53,041 nt of DNA from the NCBI GenBank assembly GCA_009781175.1, contig WQYQ01000024.1:1-53041 (forward strand), in the 5' to 3' direction. Under the pieces are notes generated by a model. The model was not told where the DNA came from, searched no databases, and saw nothing but the letters and a program-made list of their open reading frames with translations. Of the stretch, positions 1 to 8,800 are shown one piece after another. How positions within the stretch are numbered: the stretch's first letter is position 1; the number at the start of each line of letters is the position of its first letter. The position numbers and the translations under genes are program-made. This stretch comes from Betaproteobacteria bacterium. Its GTDB lineage: Bacteria; Pseudomonadota; Gammaproteobacteria; Burkholderiales; Rhodocyclaceae.

Positions 1-139
1 GAATCTGTCGCGAGAGGCTGTCAGCGGGGCGAAGAGCAGCGCAGGAACCGGAGTTTATAAGTGATAAATGAGGATTCCGAGCAGCGCATGAGCCCCGATC
101 ACAGCCTCGCAGCAAGATTATGAATAGGTTCCATCGCTG
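1..139. other. Left-edge sequence with no recognised gene
   Basis: No convincing coding region is seen here. The first bases are open in one frame for about 19 codons before a stop near 60, so this could be the tail of a gene cut by the window edge, but nothing is recognisable in it. Confidence 0.3.
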
Positions 140-145
140 TATAAT
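140..145 (+). promoter_or_regulatory. -10 box of the prfB promoter
   Basis: A perfect TATAAT hexamer lies 36 bp upstream of the prfB ATG. No good -35 hexamer is seen at 16-18 bp spacing, so the call rests on the -10 alone. A GGAG ribosome-binding site at 170-173 precedes the start codon. Confidence 0.45.
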
Positions 146-180
146 TTTTGGTTTTCCTGAATTTGCCCCGGAGCCGTTGA

Positions 181-1285
181 ATGGATGCCGAACGGATCAA
201 TGCGATCGCCAATCAGCTCGAAGATTTGAAATCCCGCGAGCGCGCCCTACGGGGGTATCTTTGACTACGACGCCAAGTCGCTGAAGCTCGACGAGGTCAA
301 CCGCGAACTCGAAGACCCCAAGGTGTGGGACGACGCGGCGCGCGCGCAGGAACTCGGCAAGGAGAAGAAATCGCTCGAAGCCGTCGTGAGCACACTCGAC
401 GAAGTGCTCGGCAAGATTACCGATAGCCGGGAACTCTTCGAATTGGGTCAGGCCGAGGAGGATTGGGATACCGTCTCCGCCGTCGAAGCCGACGTCGCCG
501 AAATCGAAGCGTCCGTCGCGGCGCTCGAATTCCGCCGCATGTTCAGCCATCCGATGGACCCGCAGCCCTGCTTCATCGAAATCACCGCGGGCGCGGGCGG
601 CACCGAAGCGCAGGACTGGGCCTCGATGCTGGAGCGCATGTATCTGCGCTACTGCGAACGCAAAGGCTTCAGCGTTGAATTGCTCGAAGAATCCGAGGGC
701 GATGTCGCGGGCATCAAAAGCGCCACGATCAAGGTTTCGGGCGATTACGCCTTTGGCTATCTGCGCACCGAAACCGGCATCCACCGGCTCGTGCGCAAAA
801 GCCCGTTCGATTCGAACGCGCGCCGCCACACGAGCTTTTCCTCGGTTTTCGTTTTCCCCGAAGTCGACGACTCGATCGAAATCGACATCAACCCCGCCGA
901 TGTGCGTACCGACACCTTCCGCGCATCGGGCGCGGGCGGCCAGCACATCAACAAGACCGACTCGGCGGTGCGTTTGACGCACATGCCGAGCGGCATCGTC
1001 GTGCAGTGCCAAAACGACCGTTCGCAGCACCGCAACCGCGACGAAGCCTGGAAAATGCTACGCGCGCGCCTCTACGAAGCCGAATTGCGCAAGCGCCAGA
1101 GCGAGCAGCAGAAACTTGAGGATGCCAAATCCGACATCGGCTGGGGGCACCAGATCCGCTCCTATGTGCTCGACCAGTCGCGCATCAAGGATCTGCGCAC
1201 GAGCTACGAAGTCGGCAACACCCAGGCGGTGCTCGACGGCGATCTGGACGGCTTCATCGAGGCAAGCCTGAAGCAGGCGGTTTGA
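181..1285 (+). CDS. prfB: Peptide chain release factor 2, with programmed +1 frameshift
   Basis: RF2 recognises UGA and UAA stop codons and triggers peptide release on the ribosome. The ATG at 181 opens a 27-codon frame ending at an in-frame TGA (262-264) in the context CTT-TGA-C, preceded by a GGGGG Shine-Dalgarno-like run at 251-255. This is the classical autoregulatory +1 frameshift of prfB. Translation resumes at GAC (263) and runs to 1285, giving about 367 residues, the usual RF2 length. The SPF anticodon-like tripeptide is at residues 207-209 and the catalytic GGQ loop at 252-254, both within an RF2-typical spacing. The coding sequence is therefore join(181..261, 263..1285), and it is not a pseudogene. 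The next gene begins only 6 bp after the stop, so prfB appears to head a multi-gene operon. Confidence 0.97.
259..264 (+). promoter_or_regulatory. RF2 frameshift site (CTT TGA)
   Basis: The slippery CTT codon is followed by an in-frame TGA and then C. The internal Shine-Dalgarno-like G run ends 3 bp upstream. When RF2 is scarce the ribosome slips +1 here, so RF2 controls its own synthesis. This is an established mechanism, and every element is visible in the sequence. Confidence 0.95.
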
Positions 1286-1291
1286 GCGGGG

Positions 1292-2554
1292 ATGAGCGAA
1301 ACCGCCATCCATCTGGAAGACTTCCTCTCCCCCGGCGTCGCGCTCGACGACGTGCCCGCGCTGTGGTCGCTCGCACGCGCGCAGGCGCTTATCGCCGCGT
1401 TCATCACGCTGTTTCGCGGCGGCGAAGAAGAAGTCTTCATTCGCCTGCATGTCTTGCGCGAACTCGGCGGCCGCGCCGAAACGCCGCGCTGGGCCCCCGA
1501 GGAACTGCGCCGCCATTTCGGCTACCTCGATCCGGTCAAGCTTGAAACCGTCATCACGCGGCTGCGCGAAAACGGCCTGATCCATTTCGGCGAGGATCGT
1601 CACTACCAGCTCTCCGACGCGGGCCGCAATGCGATGGCGGCGCTATCGGTGCTGCTGCGCTTTGGCGACGAGGAGGACGCCGAACTCGGTTTCCTGACCA
1701 CCCAGCTCGCCGGCATGCAAGCCACCGACAGCGTGACGCCCGAAGTGTTACAGCATCTGCTCGCCAAGCTCAATGCGCTGACCGAGTCTTTCGAAGAAGC
1801 GATCGCCTCGGGTTCCGAGTTCCGCATTCTCGACGCGCGCAGCCGGCTCACGGCCAATCTGCGCTGGCTCGACAAGGGCACCCGGATTCTGCACGACCTG
1901 CTGGCGGTCGAAGAGATCACGCCCGAAATCGGCCGCGTCGCGCACGCGATCGGCCTCGCGCAAAGCCGGCTCGCGCGCGCCGACGCCGCCTTCCAGCGCG
2001 CACTGAACAAGATCGAAGCGCAGCGCGTCACGCTCGGCGCTTCGGGCGTTTCGTCCTCGGATGTCATGATCTGGCTGCGCAAACTCTCGCTCGGCGAGCT
2101 TGCCGCCCTGAGCGACGGCGCGCTCGGCGCTGCGCCGCAAACACAGTTCCTCGCCGGCGCGCATGAACTGCTCGACCGCGCCGAAAGCAGCCTGTCGGAA
2201 GAAGTGCGGCGCATGGAGGCCGACATCAGCCTGCCACCGGCGCAGGATGTCGATCAGAACATGGCTCCGGAAAGCGAGGATCTCTCGCTGCTGTGGAAGC
2301 TCGCCGACCGACTCGCGAATGTCGCCGCAAGCGCGCCGGCGCACCGCCTCGTGCTCGGCGGCGGCTTCGCCCCAGCAAGCTACCGGCTCTCGCTGCTCTC
2401 GCTGCTCGGCGGCGTCGAAGCGCAAGCCGAAGGCCCGGTCGCCGACTTCACTCAAATGCCCTACGACCTCGTGCTCGAAGACCAGCTCGTCGCGGTGCAT
2501 GAGGACGAAGTGGCACAGATGTCGGCGGGTCACATTGTGCGTAAAGGCGCGTGA
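1292..2554 (+). CDS. MksF/MukF-like kleisin subunit of a condensin complex (putative)
   Basis: A 420-residue protein. The N-terminal part looks like a winged helix (roughly residues 50-115, including a stretch reading LITRLRENGLIHF-like then YQLSDAGRNAM). It is followed by a long helical region and an acidic, low-complexity C-terminal third. This layout fits MukF/MksF kleisins, which bridge the heads of an SMC-like ATPase. The assignment relies on context as much as on sequence: the next gene is MksE-like, an SMC ATPase lies two genes further on, and the order F-E-B is that of mks operons. The ATG is 6 bp after the prfB stop with GCGGGG as a possible ribosome-binding site, so coupling to prfB is likely. 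A JetA-type Wadjet subunit is the alternative, but no nuclease gene accompanies it. Confidence 0.6.
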   Translation: MSETAIHLEDFLSPGVALDDVPALWSLARAQALIAAFITLFRGGEEEVFIRLHVLRELGGRAETPRWAPEELRRHFGYLDPVKLETVITRLRENGLIHFGEDRHYQLSDAGRNAMAALSVLLRFGDEEDAELGFLTTQLAGMQATDSVTPEVLQHLLAKLNALTESFEEAIASGSEFRILDARSRLTANLRWLDKGTRILHDLLAVEEITPEIGRVAHAIGLAQSRLARADAAFQRALNKIEAQRVTLGASGVSSSDVMIWLRKLSLGELAALSDGALGAAPQTQFLAGAHELLDRAESSLSEEVRRMEADISLPPAQDVDQNMAPESEDLSLLWKLADRLANVAASAPAHRLVLGGGFAPASYRLSLLSLLGGVEAQAEGPVADFTQMPYDLVLEDQLVAVHEDEVAQMSAGHIVRKGA

Positions 2555-2570
2555 AAGGAAAACCTGAAGA

Positions 2571-3287
2571 ATGGAAAACGAGATCACCGCCCTCATCGCC
2601 CGCCTGCTCGCGCACCGCTGGCTGCCCCGCACCGATGCGCAAGTGCGGCGCGCGCTCGTCGATGAAACCTTCCGCGCCGAACTCGAAAACCGGCTCGCGC
2701 AAGTCGGGCTCAATTTGCTCGACAACCCGTTCGCCGCGCATGTCGCGGTCGGCCTGCGCGCCGACATGCTCGACGGCGTATTCGGCGGACGCGACTACCA
2801 GGCCAGCACAATGGGCCTCACGCGCGACGAAATCGCGCTGCTGATCGTGATCTGGGCGCTGATTATTCTGCCCAAGCGCGAACGCCAGCTCGGCCGCCGC
2901 GTGCTTGAGGACGACGGTCAGAACGACATGTTCGGCCAGGAAAAACCGATCGTGCATGGCGACGAAGTTTCCGGCGCGATTTCGGAGCTTGCGCTGCTGG
3001 CCGATTTCGGCCTGCAACTCGGCGGCAAAACGAAGGTGCGCAATTTCGCGCTCGGCAAGCTCGCGCGGCTCGGCTTCATCGAACGGCGCGGCGGCATGAT
3101 CCACGAAGGTCCGCTGCTCGATGTGCTGCTCGATTACCGCGTGCTCGCCGACCGCATCGTCAACGGCACGCTGGCCGATGTGCTCGCCGCCGCGGGCCGG
3201 CAGTTGCCTTTGTTCGAGGATGAGGACGAGGGCCTGGATGCCGACGCGGAACTCGAAGCCGACGAAAACGGCCTCACCCCGGTCTGA
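2571..3287 (+). CDS. MksE-like condensin accessory subunit (putative)
   Basis: A 238-residue protein, 16 bp downstream of the kleisin-like gene. It has a hydrophobic central helix (RDEIALLIVIWALIILPKRE, about residues 84-103), then a predicted winged-helix segment with GKTKVRNFALGKLARLGFIERRG, and ends in a strongly acidic tail. Size and layout match MksE/JetB (KITE-type) subunits, which bind the kleisin and help control the SMC ATPase and DNA loading. Identification is mostly by operon position between a kleisin-like gene and a SMC-like gene. It could alternatively be an unrelated winged-helix protein. Confidence 0.58.
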   Translation: MENEITALIARLLAHRWLPRTDAQVRRALVDETFRAELENRLAQVGLNLLDNPFAAHVAVGLRADMLDGVFGGRDYQASTMGLTRDEIALLIVIWALIILPKRERQLGRRVLEDDGQNDMFGQEKPIVHGDEVSGAISELALLADFGLQLGGKTKVRNFALGKLARLGFIERRGGMIHEGPLLDVLLDYRVLADRIVNGTLADVLAAAGRQLPLFEDEDEGLDADAELEADENGLTPV

Positions 3288-3310
3288 AACCCACTGTACG
3301 GACAAACGCG

Positions 3311-4513
3311 ATGCAAACCGCAAAGCATCACTCGGCCTTGAGCCGGATTCCCAAGGGAATCTGGGTGCTCGGCTTCGTCAGCATGCTGATGGATATTTCG
3401 TCGGAAATGATCCACGCGCTGCTGCCGCTGTTCATGGTCACCACGCTCGGAGCCAGCGCGGTCGCGGTCGGTCTCATCGAAGGACTGGCCGAAGCGACCG
3501 CGCAGATCGTCAAGATTTTTTCCGGCACGCTGAGCGACTATCTCGGCAAGCGCAAGGCATTGACGGTTTTCGGCTACGCCCTCGCCACACTGACCAAACC
3601 TTTGTTCGCGCTCGCCGCAACGCTTGAACTCGTCCTCACCGCGCGCGTGCTCGACCGCCTCGGCAAAGGCATTCGCGGCGCGCCGCGCGATGCGCTGATC
3701 GCCGACATCGCGCCCGCCGATCTGCGCGGCGCGGCCTTCGGCTTGCGCCAGGCGCTCGACACCGTTGGCGCGGTGCTCGGGCCGCTCCTCGGTGTGGCGC
3801 TGATGCTGCTATGGGCGAACGATTTCCGCGCGGTGTTCTGGGTCGCGCTGATTCCCGGCCTCGCCGCCGTTGCAATGCTGATTTTCGGTTTACAAGAACC
3901 GCAGTCCGCCGCGGGCGAAAAACGCTCGAATCCGATCCGCCGCGAAAATCTGCGCCGCCTCGGCCCGGCCTATACCTGGGTCGTCGCGATCGGCGCGATG
4001 TTTACGCTCGCACGTTTTAGCGAAGCTTTTCTGGTTCTGCGCGCGCAGCAAAGCGGAATTCCGCTGGCCCTGGTGCCGCTCGTCATGGTCGCGATGAATC
4101 TGATCTACTCGCTCACGGCCTATCCGTTCGGCAAGCTATCGGACCGCATGTCGCACCGCAGCCTGCTGGCGCTTGGGCTAGGCGTGCTGATCGCCGCCGA
4201 CCTGGTGCTCGCCAAAGACGCGCATTGGAGCGTGGTGCTCGCGGGCGTCGCGCTGTGGGGCGTGCATATGGGCATGACGCAAGGTTTGCTCGCCGCCATG
4301 GTCGCCAACGTCGCCCCCACTGATTTACGCGGCACGGCCTATGGTTTCTTCAATCTGGTGTGCGGCGTCGCGATGCTGCTGGCGAGCATCGTCGCCGGCT
4401 TTTTGTGGGATAAGTTCGGGGCCGCGAGCACCTTTTACGCGGGCGCGGCCTTCTGCGCCGCAACGCTTGCGAGCCTCTTTCTGCATCCCGCCGAAAAATA
4501 CCCCCAACAATAA
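3311..4513 (+). CDS. Major facilitator superfamily transporter
   Basis: A 400-residue integral membrane protein with about twelve hydrophobic segments. MFS motif A is visible after the second segment (GTLSDYLGKRKAL, about residues 77-89) and a partial copy in the second half (GKLSDRMSHRS). A conserved charged stretch LDRLGKGIRGAPRDALIAD lies near residues 115-133. It would be a secondary transporter in the inner membrane, substrate unknown. It sits 23 bp after the MksE-like gene and 10 bp before the SMC-like ATPase, all on one strand, so it appears to be co-transcribed with the condensin genes. That is unusual for a mks operon, and a functional link is not evident. Confidence 0.88.
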   Translation: MQTAKHHSALSRIPKGIWVLGFVSMLMDISSEMIHALLPLFMVTTLGASAVAVGLIEGLAEATAQIVKIFSGTLSDYLGKRKALTVFGYALATLTKPLFALAATLELVLTARVLDRLGKGIRGAPRDALIADIAPADLRGAAFGLRQALDTVGAVLGPLLGVALMLLWANDFRAVFWVALIPGLAAVAMLIFGLQEPQSAAGEKRSNPIRRENLRRLGPAYTWVVAIGAMFTLARFSEAFLVLRAQQSGIPLALVPLVMVAMNLIYSLTAYPFGKLSDRMSHRSLLALGLGVLIAADLVLAKDAHWSVVLAGVALWGVHMGMTQGLLAAMVANVAPTDLRGTAYGFFNLVCGVAMLLASIVAGFLWDKFGAASTFYAGAAFCAATLASLFLHPAEKYPQQ

Positions 4514-4523
4514 CTAACAGCCT

Positions 4524-7313
4524 ATGTTCCACATTCGCGAAATCGAGCTTGTCCATTGGGATTTCTGGCGTCGCTTCACGGTGCCGCTGGACGCCCAGAT
4601 CATCACCATCGTCGGCCCCAACGGTTCGGGCAAGACGACCCTGCTCGACGCGCTGCGCACCCTGTTCGCGCTCAAATGCTCGGGCAAGCGCGATTACCGC
4701 CGCTATGTACGGCGTGCAAATGCCGGCCTCGCCTGGATTCGCGCCAGCATCGCCAACCGGCCGGGGCCGAGCGGCAAGCGCCCGTTCTTCCCCTGCCTCA
4801 AAGACGATGTGACCCTCGCCTGCCGCATCAAACGCGCGGGCGGAGAATGGACGCGCGAATACACGATCGAGGACGGCATCGTCACGATCGAACAGCTCGA
4901 AGCCGGCGCGCAATGGGCCGGCCTGCGCGATTACCAGACGCGGCTCGCCTATGCCGGGCTCACGCCCGCGATCGCCAAGGTGCTCTCGCTCGAACAGGGC
5001 GACACCGACAAGCTCTGCGAATATTCGCCGCGCGCGCTGCTTGACCTTGTTTTCGACGTATTCGGCGACAAGGAAGTGCTCGACAACTACCAGACCGCGC
5101 GCACCGAACAACGAACCGCGTTGCAGGAACTCGAAACGCTCGCGCTCGACCTTGAAAAGCTGCGTGCGCAAGCCGAAGCCAGGCGGCTCGAAGCCGACCG
5201 TTATCTCGAATGGCGCGATCTGTCGAACGAAGCTCAGGCGCTCGAAGCCGAAGCGATCCCGCGTCTCGAAGTCGCCGAGCTGGCGCGCGAAACGCATGCG
5301 GCGCGCGACCGACTGCGCGCAGAGAAAATCGAAACGCACGCCAAGCAGGCCGTCGTCGCCGAAGCCAGCGGCCGGCTCGCGGCGCTCGACGAGGAACGCA
5401 AGCAGGCGCGCGGATGGCTCGACACGGCGAAACAGCGCGGCGTCGAGCACGAGAACGCCTGGCTCGCCGCGCGCGACCGCCTGCGCGACATCGAAAAACT
5501 GCTCAACGAACGCGGCGCGCTGCGCGAGCGCGTGAGCCGTGAGCACGGCAACGAAGCGCTCGCGAGCGAGGATGAAGCCTCCGCGGCTTTTACCGCCGCC
5601 GACAGCGCGCGCAACGAGGTCCGCGCGTTCAAGGCGCGCTTCGAGGAAGTCGCCGAACAATTGCGCCAGGCGCGCGAGAAGGCCGGCCCGCCGCAGGAGG
5701 CCGAAGTCCGCCGCTTCCGTGGGCTGCTTGCGGACAAAGGCATCGAACATGTCACGCTCGCCGAGATCACCGAAGTCACCGATCCGCTCTGGCAAGGCGC
5801 GCTCGAAGCGATTCTGCGGCCCTACCGCTCGCTGATCCTGCTTGAGGACGAAGCCGACCGCCACCTCGCTTGGTCGCTCGGCGAACGCGAACGCTTCCGC
5901 CACTTCCTCGTTGCCGACCGCTCGCCCTGCCCCACGGCCCAAGCCGGCAGCCTGCTCGAAGTCGTGCGCTTCGCGGGCGATCCGCCGCGCTGGCTCGCGG
6001 ATCTCCTCAACCGCATCCGCCGCGTCGAAAACGCCGATGCGGCCAAGAATCTGCCGCGCGAACAGGACTGGATCACGCGCGACGGCTATCACCGCGAACG
6101 CCGCGGCGCGCGCCATCTTGGCGTGCCGCACGAATTCTGGTTCGGCGCGCTGGCCCGCGCCGCGCGCGTCGAAGCGCTGCAGACAGAAGTGCGCGAACTC
6201 GATGCGCAGCTACAGGATGCGCAAAAGCGCAAGGACGCCGCCGATGCGAGCTTGATAGCGAGCCGCGAAAAGCTGCTCGGCATGCAAGCCGCGCAGCTTC
6301 TGCTGGCGCGCGCGCCGGAATTCGAAGCCGCAACGCAGGAGGAACCCGCCGCGCGCGAAGCGCTCACGCTCGCCGCGCAAGAGCGCGAAGCAGCGCGCGC
6401 CGAGGCAACGCGCTGCGAGGAACGTCTCAAGGGCATCGAGATCGAAGCGGACCGCCGGCGCGGCGAGGAGCGCAGCGCGCGCGAGGCGCTAGTCCGCCTC
6501 ACGAACGACGTCAAGCCGCAGCGCCTCGAACAGGCCGCGCGGCTGATCCGCCTGCGCGGCAAGCGCCGGGGCATGCCGCAGAAATGGCTGGCCGCCGCCG
6601 CGCTGGCCGAACTCGATGAACATTTCGGCGGCCTCTCCGGCGCGCGCAACGAGCTGGCCCGTCTGCGCCGCCGGCTCAATGAGGGCGACTGGGCGACCGA
6701 CGAGCAGGTGCTGATCGTGCGCGACAAGCTCCGGCTTGAGCTTGAGAAGCGCGAAAACGATTACAAGGAGCGCTCCGGCTATGCCGAACGCACGCGCATT
6801 CTCGTCGATGAAGCGCGCGCGGCTTACATTGCAAAACTTCGCGCGACGATCCGCCAATATGGCAGGAATTTGCGCGCGCTCGGCGAACTGGCCGGCATCC
6901 ATGTCGAATGCCCGACGCCGACGCTCGAAAACGACGATGTGACGCTCTCCTCGGCCGGGCTCGAAGTGCAGTTCGACTTCGATCAGAAAGGCGTGCAGCA
7001 CCTCAACGACGGCGAAGCCTCGGGCGGGCAGCAGGTCATGAAATCCCTGATCCTGCTCGTCGGTCTGCTGATGGACGATGCGCGCCCCGGCGGTTTCGTA
7101 TTCATCGACGAACCGTTCGCGCATCTCGACGTCGCCAACATCGATCGCGTCGGCGCGTTCCTGCGCGCGACACGCGCGCAGTACCTGATTACGACGCCCG
7201 TGACGCACAACGCCAACGTTTTCCAACCCGCGCAATTGACGCTCGTCACGCGCAAGAAGAAAGGCGGCGACGGCTGGGCCCCGCCCATCGGCGTACTGAG
7301 ACGGGAGGTATAG
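4524..7313 (+). CDS. SMC-like condensin ATPase, MksB type
   Basis: A 929-residue ABC-type ATPase with SMC architecture. Walker A (GPNGSGKTT) is at residues 31-39 and the ABC signature (SGGQQ) begins near 833. Walker B with its catalytic Glu (VFIDEPFAHLD) is around 858-868. Two long Glu/Arg/Ala-rich coiled coils flank a globular hinge-like region at about 390-560 (RFRGLLADKGIEHVTLAEI, then ALEAILRPYRSLILLEDEADRHLAW). The short arms and total length match MksB rather than canonical SMC (about 1150 residues) or RecN. With the upstream MksF- and MksE-like genes it would form a DNA-loop-extruding complex for chromosome organisation or plasmid exclusion. No MksG/JetD nuclease gene follows: the next gene is a diguanylate cyclase 261 bp away. 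The start is the ATG at 4524; its ribosome-binding site is weak. Confidence 0.8.
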   Translation: MFHIREIELVHWDFWRRFTVPLDAQIITIVGPNGSGKTTLLDALRTLFALKCSGKRDYRRYVRRANAGLAWIRASIANRPGPSGKRPFFPCLKDDVTLACRIKRAGGEWTREYTIEDGIVTIEQLEAGAQWAGLRDYQTRLAYAGLTPAIAKVLSLEQGDTDKLCEYSPRALLDLVFDVFGDKEVLDNYQTARTEQRTALQELETLALDLEKLRAQAEARRLEADRYLEWRDLSNEAQALEAEAIPRLEVAELARETHAARDRLRAEKIETHAKQAVVAEASGRLAALDEERKQARGWLDTAKQRGVEHENAWLAARDRLRDIEKLLNERGALRERVSREHGNEALASEDEASAAFTAADSARNEVRAFKARFEEVAEQLRQAREKAGPPQEAEVRRFRGLLADKGIEHVTLAEITEVTDPLWQGALEAILRPYRSLILLEDEADRHLAWSLGERERFRHFLVADRSPCPTAQAGSLLEVVRFAGDPPRWLADLLNRIRRVENADAAKNLPREQDWITRDGYHRERRGARHLGVPHEFWFGALARAARVEALQTEVRELDAQLQDAQKRKDAADASLIASREKLLGMQAAQLLLARAPEFEAATQEEPAAREALTLAAQEREAARAEATRCEERLKGIEIEADRRRGEERSAREALVRLTNDVKPQRLEQAARLIRLRGKRRGMPQKWLAAAALAELDEHFGGLSGARNELARLRRRLNEGDWATDEQVLIVRDKLRLELEKRENDYKERSGYAERTRILVDEARAAYIAKLRATIRQYGRNLRALGELAGIHVECPTPTLENDDVTLSSAGLEVQFDFDQKGVQHLNDGEASGGQQVMKSLILLVGLLMDDARPGGFVFIDEPFAHLDVANIDRVGAFLRATRAQYLITTPVTHNANVFQPAQLTLVTRKKKGGDGWAPPIGVLRREV

Positions 7314-7442
7314 ATTTTTGTTGGGCGGATGAAACACAATGTCCGCATGAAGCCTTGCAATGGAAACATCGGCCCAGCCTCGCGGCGAGCCTCTTCGACT
7401 ATCGCTAGGCGCTGCGGCCAAATAAAAAAGTCGCAATAATTA

Positions 7443-7461
7443 AACGCCGGCGCTCGGCGTT
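7443..7461 (+). other. Small hairpin between the SMC gene and the diguanylate cyclase
   Basis: An AACGCCG/CGGCGTT inverted repeat with a 5-base loop. No T-run follows, so it is a weak terminator candidate. The rest of the 261-bp gap (7314-7574) holds no recognisable gene. Confidence 0.3.
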
Positions 7462-7574
7462 CTCACGGGAGAGGTCTAGAATTTAGCGAGCAGTTTTGCT
7501 CGGAAGCCGATTTCAAACGCTTAAAGAATCACACAAAAACCGCCGTAGTAAACCGGGTAACGGGCACACTTGTC

Positions 7575-8696
7575 ATGAAGCGAGATACTGGCAAAGCATT
7601 CGCGCAAATTACTGGATCTCCCGATGTAGACATGCTCCGCCTGCTGGAGCAAGTCAATGCGATGTCTTCGAGCCGCGACCGGGAGCAGATATCGCTGCGT
7701 CTGGTCAGCGCCATGCGGGATGTTCTCAGCGCTTCGATTGTTGCGCTTTATGCGGTCAGCGCGTCGGTCCACGGCCCGCTCGTGGCGCTCGTCGCGGAAG
7801 CCCGCCGAGGTGCGAAATCGATCTGCAGTGAAGATGATCGAACGCCTCAACTCGATCTCGCGGACACTTTTCTCATGAAGGCGGTTCGGCGTCCCGGCGA
7901 AATGCGCGAGGACGCCGGTGACGGCAAGCATCGGATTGCCCTGGCGATCGGCGAAGTGGGCAATCCGCATGCGCTGCTCGTGGCGTACTGCGAGGCGAAG
8001 ATGAACGCCGGAGCGGTTCAAGCCTTCCGCCACATTGCCCATTTTTACCAGAACCAGCTCGATCTGCTCGATTACGCGGAACTGGACACCCTGACCAAAC
8101 TGCTCAACCGCAAAACCTTCGATGAGAATTTCGACCGCTTCCTCATGCGGGCGGGCCGCCCGATTCCGGTCGATTATGACCGGCGCAACGGAGACGAACC
8201 CTCCGAACGCTCGTCCTGGCTTGCGGTCATCGACATCGACCGTTTCAAGCGCATCAACGACGGTTTCGGCCACCTCTTCGGCGATGAGGTGCTGCTGCGT
8301 GTCGCCGATTTAATGCGGAAGTCTTTCCGCCAGAGCGACAAACTGTTCCGCTTCGGCGGCGAAGAATTCATCGTGCTTTTACGCCACGCGAGCAACTGCG
8401 ACGCCTTCGAGATTTTCGACCGTTTCCGCGGTTCGGTCGAAACCCACGAATTTCCTCAAATCGGCCAAGTCACCGCATCGGTCGGCTACACCCGAATCGA
8501 CCCAAGGCTGCCTCCGACGGAGATCCTCAGCCGTGCGGATGAAACCCTGTATTTTTCGAAAGCCAACGGCCGCAACCAAGTCAATTGCTATGAGAGTCTC
8601 TTGGAAAACGGCTCCGTGAAAAGCATCCGCCACGCCGACAACACCGAACTGCAGGCCGACATCGACGCCTTGCTGTCCGCGATATCGCCCTCTTAA
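7575..8696 (+). CDS. Diguanylate cyclase (GGDEF domain) with unrecognised N-terminal sensor
   Basis: A 373-residue protein. The C-terminal half carries a GGDEF domain with an active-site GGEEF at residues 261-265, preceded by DIDRFKRINDGFGHLFGDEVL, the expected metal/GTP-binding helix. It should make cyclic di-GMP from two GTP. An insertion rich in charged residues sits between the LTKLLNRKTF start of the domain and the metal-binding strand. The first about 170 residues have no transmembrane segment and may form a GAF-like sensor, which cannot be confirmed by eye. The gene stands alone, upstream of lysS. It probably belongs to the c-di-GMP/motility network that also includes the HDOD-GGDEF protein near flhDC. 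Confidence 0.9.
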   Translation: MKRDTGKAFAQITGSPDVDMLRLLEQVNAMSSSRDREQISLRLVSAMRDVLSASIVALYAVSASVHGPLVALVAEARRGAKSICSEDDRTPQLDLADTFLMKAVRRPGEMREDAGDGKHRIALAIGEVGNPHALLVAYCEAKMNAGAVQAFRHIAHFYQNQLDLLDYAELDTLTKLLNRKTFDENFDRFLMRAGRPIPVDYDRRNGDEPSERSSWLAVIDIDRFKRINDGFGHLFGDEVLLRVADLMRKSFRQSDKLFRFGGEEFIVLLRHASNCDAFEIFDRFRGSVETHEFPQIGQVTASVGYTRIDPRLPPTEILSRADETLYFSKANGRNQVNCYESLLENGSVKSIRHADNTELQADIDALLSAISPS

Positions 8697-8800
8697 GCGC
8701 GCACATCTTCCGCGGAATGTGACAGAATTTGGGACTTTGATTAGCGCGAACCGCCCCGCCTGCACAGGCCGATTGGGCGCGCCCGTCCCGAGTTCGAAAC

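Noticed and set aside
181..1285. prfB as a frameshifted pseudogene
   Set aside because: The break is the canonical CTT-TGA programmed site with its internal Shine-Dalgarno run, and all downstream motifs are intact.
1748..2767. A 339-codon - strand frame across the kleisin-like and MksE-like genes
   Set aside because: Antisense shadow of two + strand genes; no start signal or recognisable motif.
4350..6131. A 593-codon open frame on the - strand opposite the SMC-like ATPase
   Set aside because: It is the mirror of a high-GC coding region. Its composition (FDAAD, RARR, ERFVA repeats) shows no domain, while the + strand has Walker A, signature and Walker B motifs.
1292..7313. A complete Wadjet (JetABCD) defence system
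   Set aside because: Only three condensin-like subunits are present. No toprim/JetD-type nuclease lies upstream or downstream; the next gene is a diguanylate cyclase.
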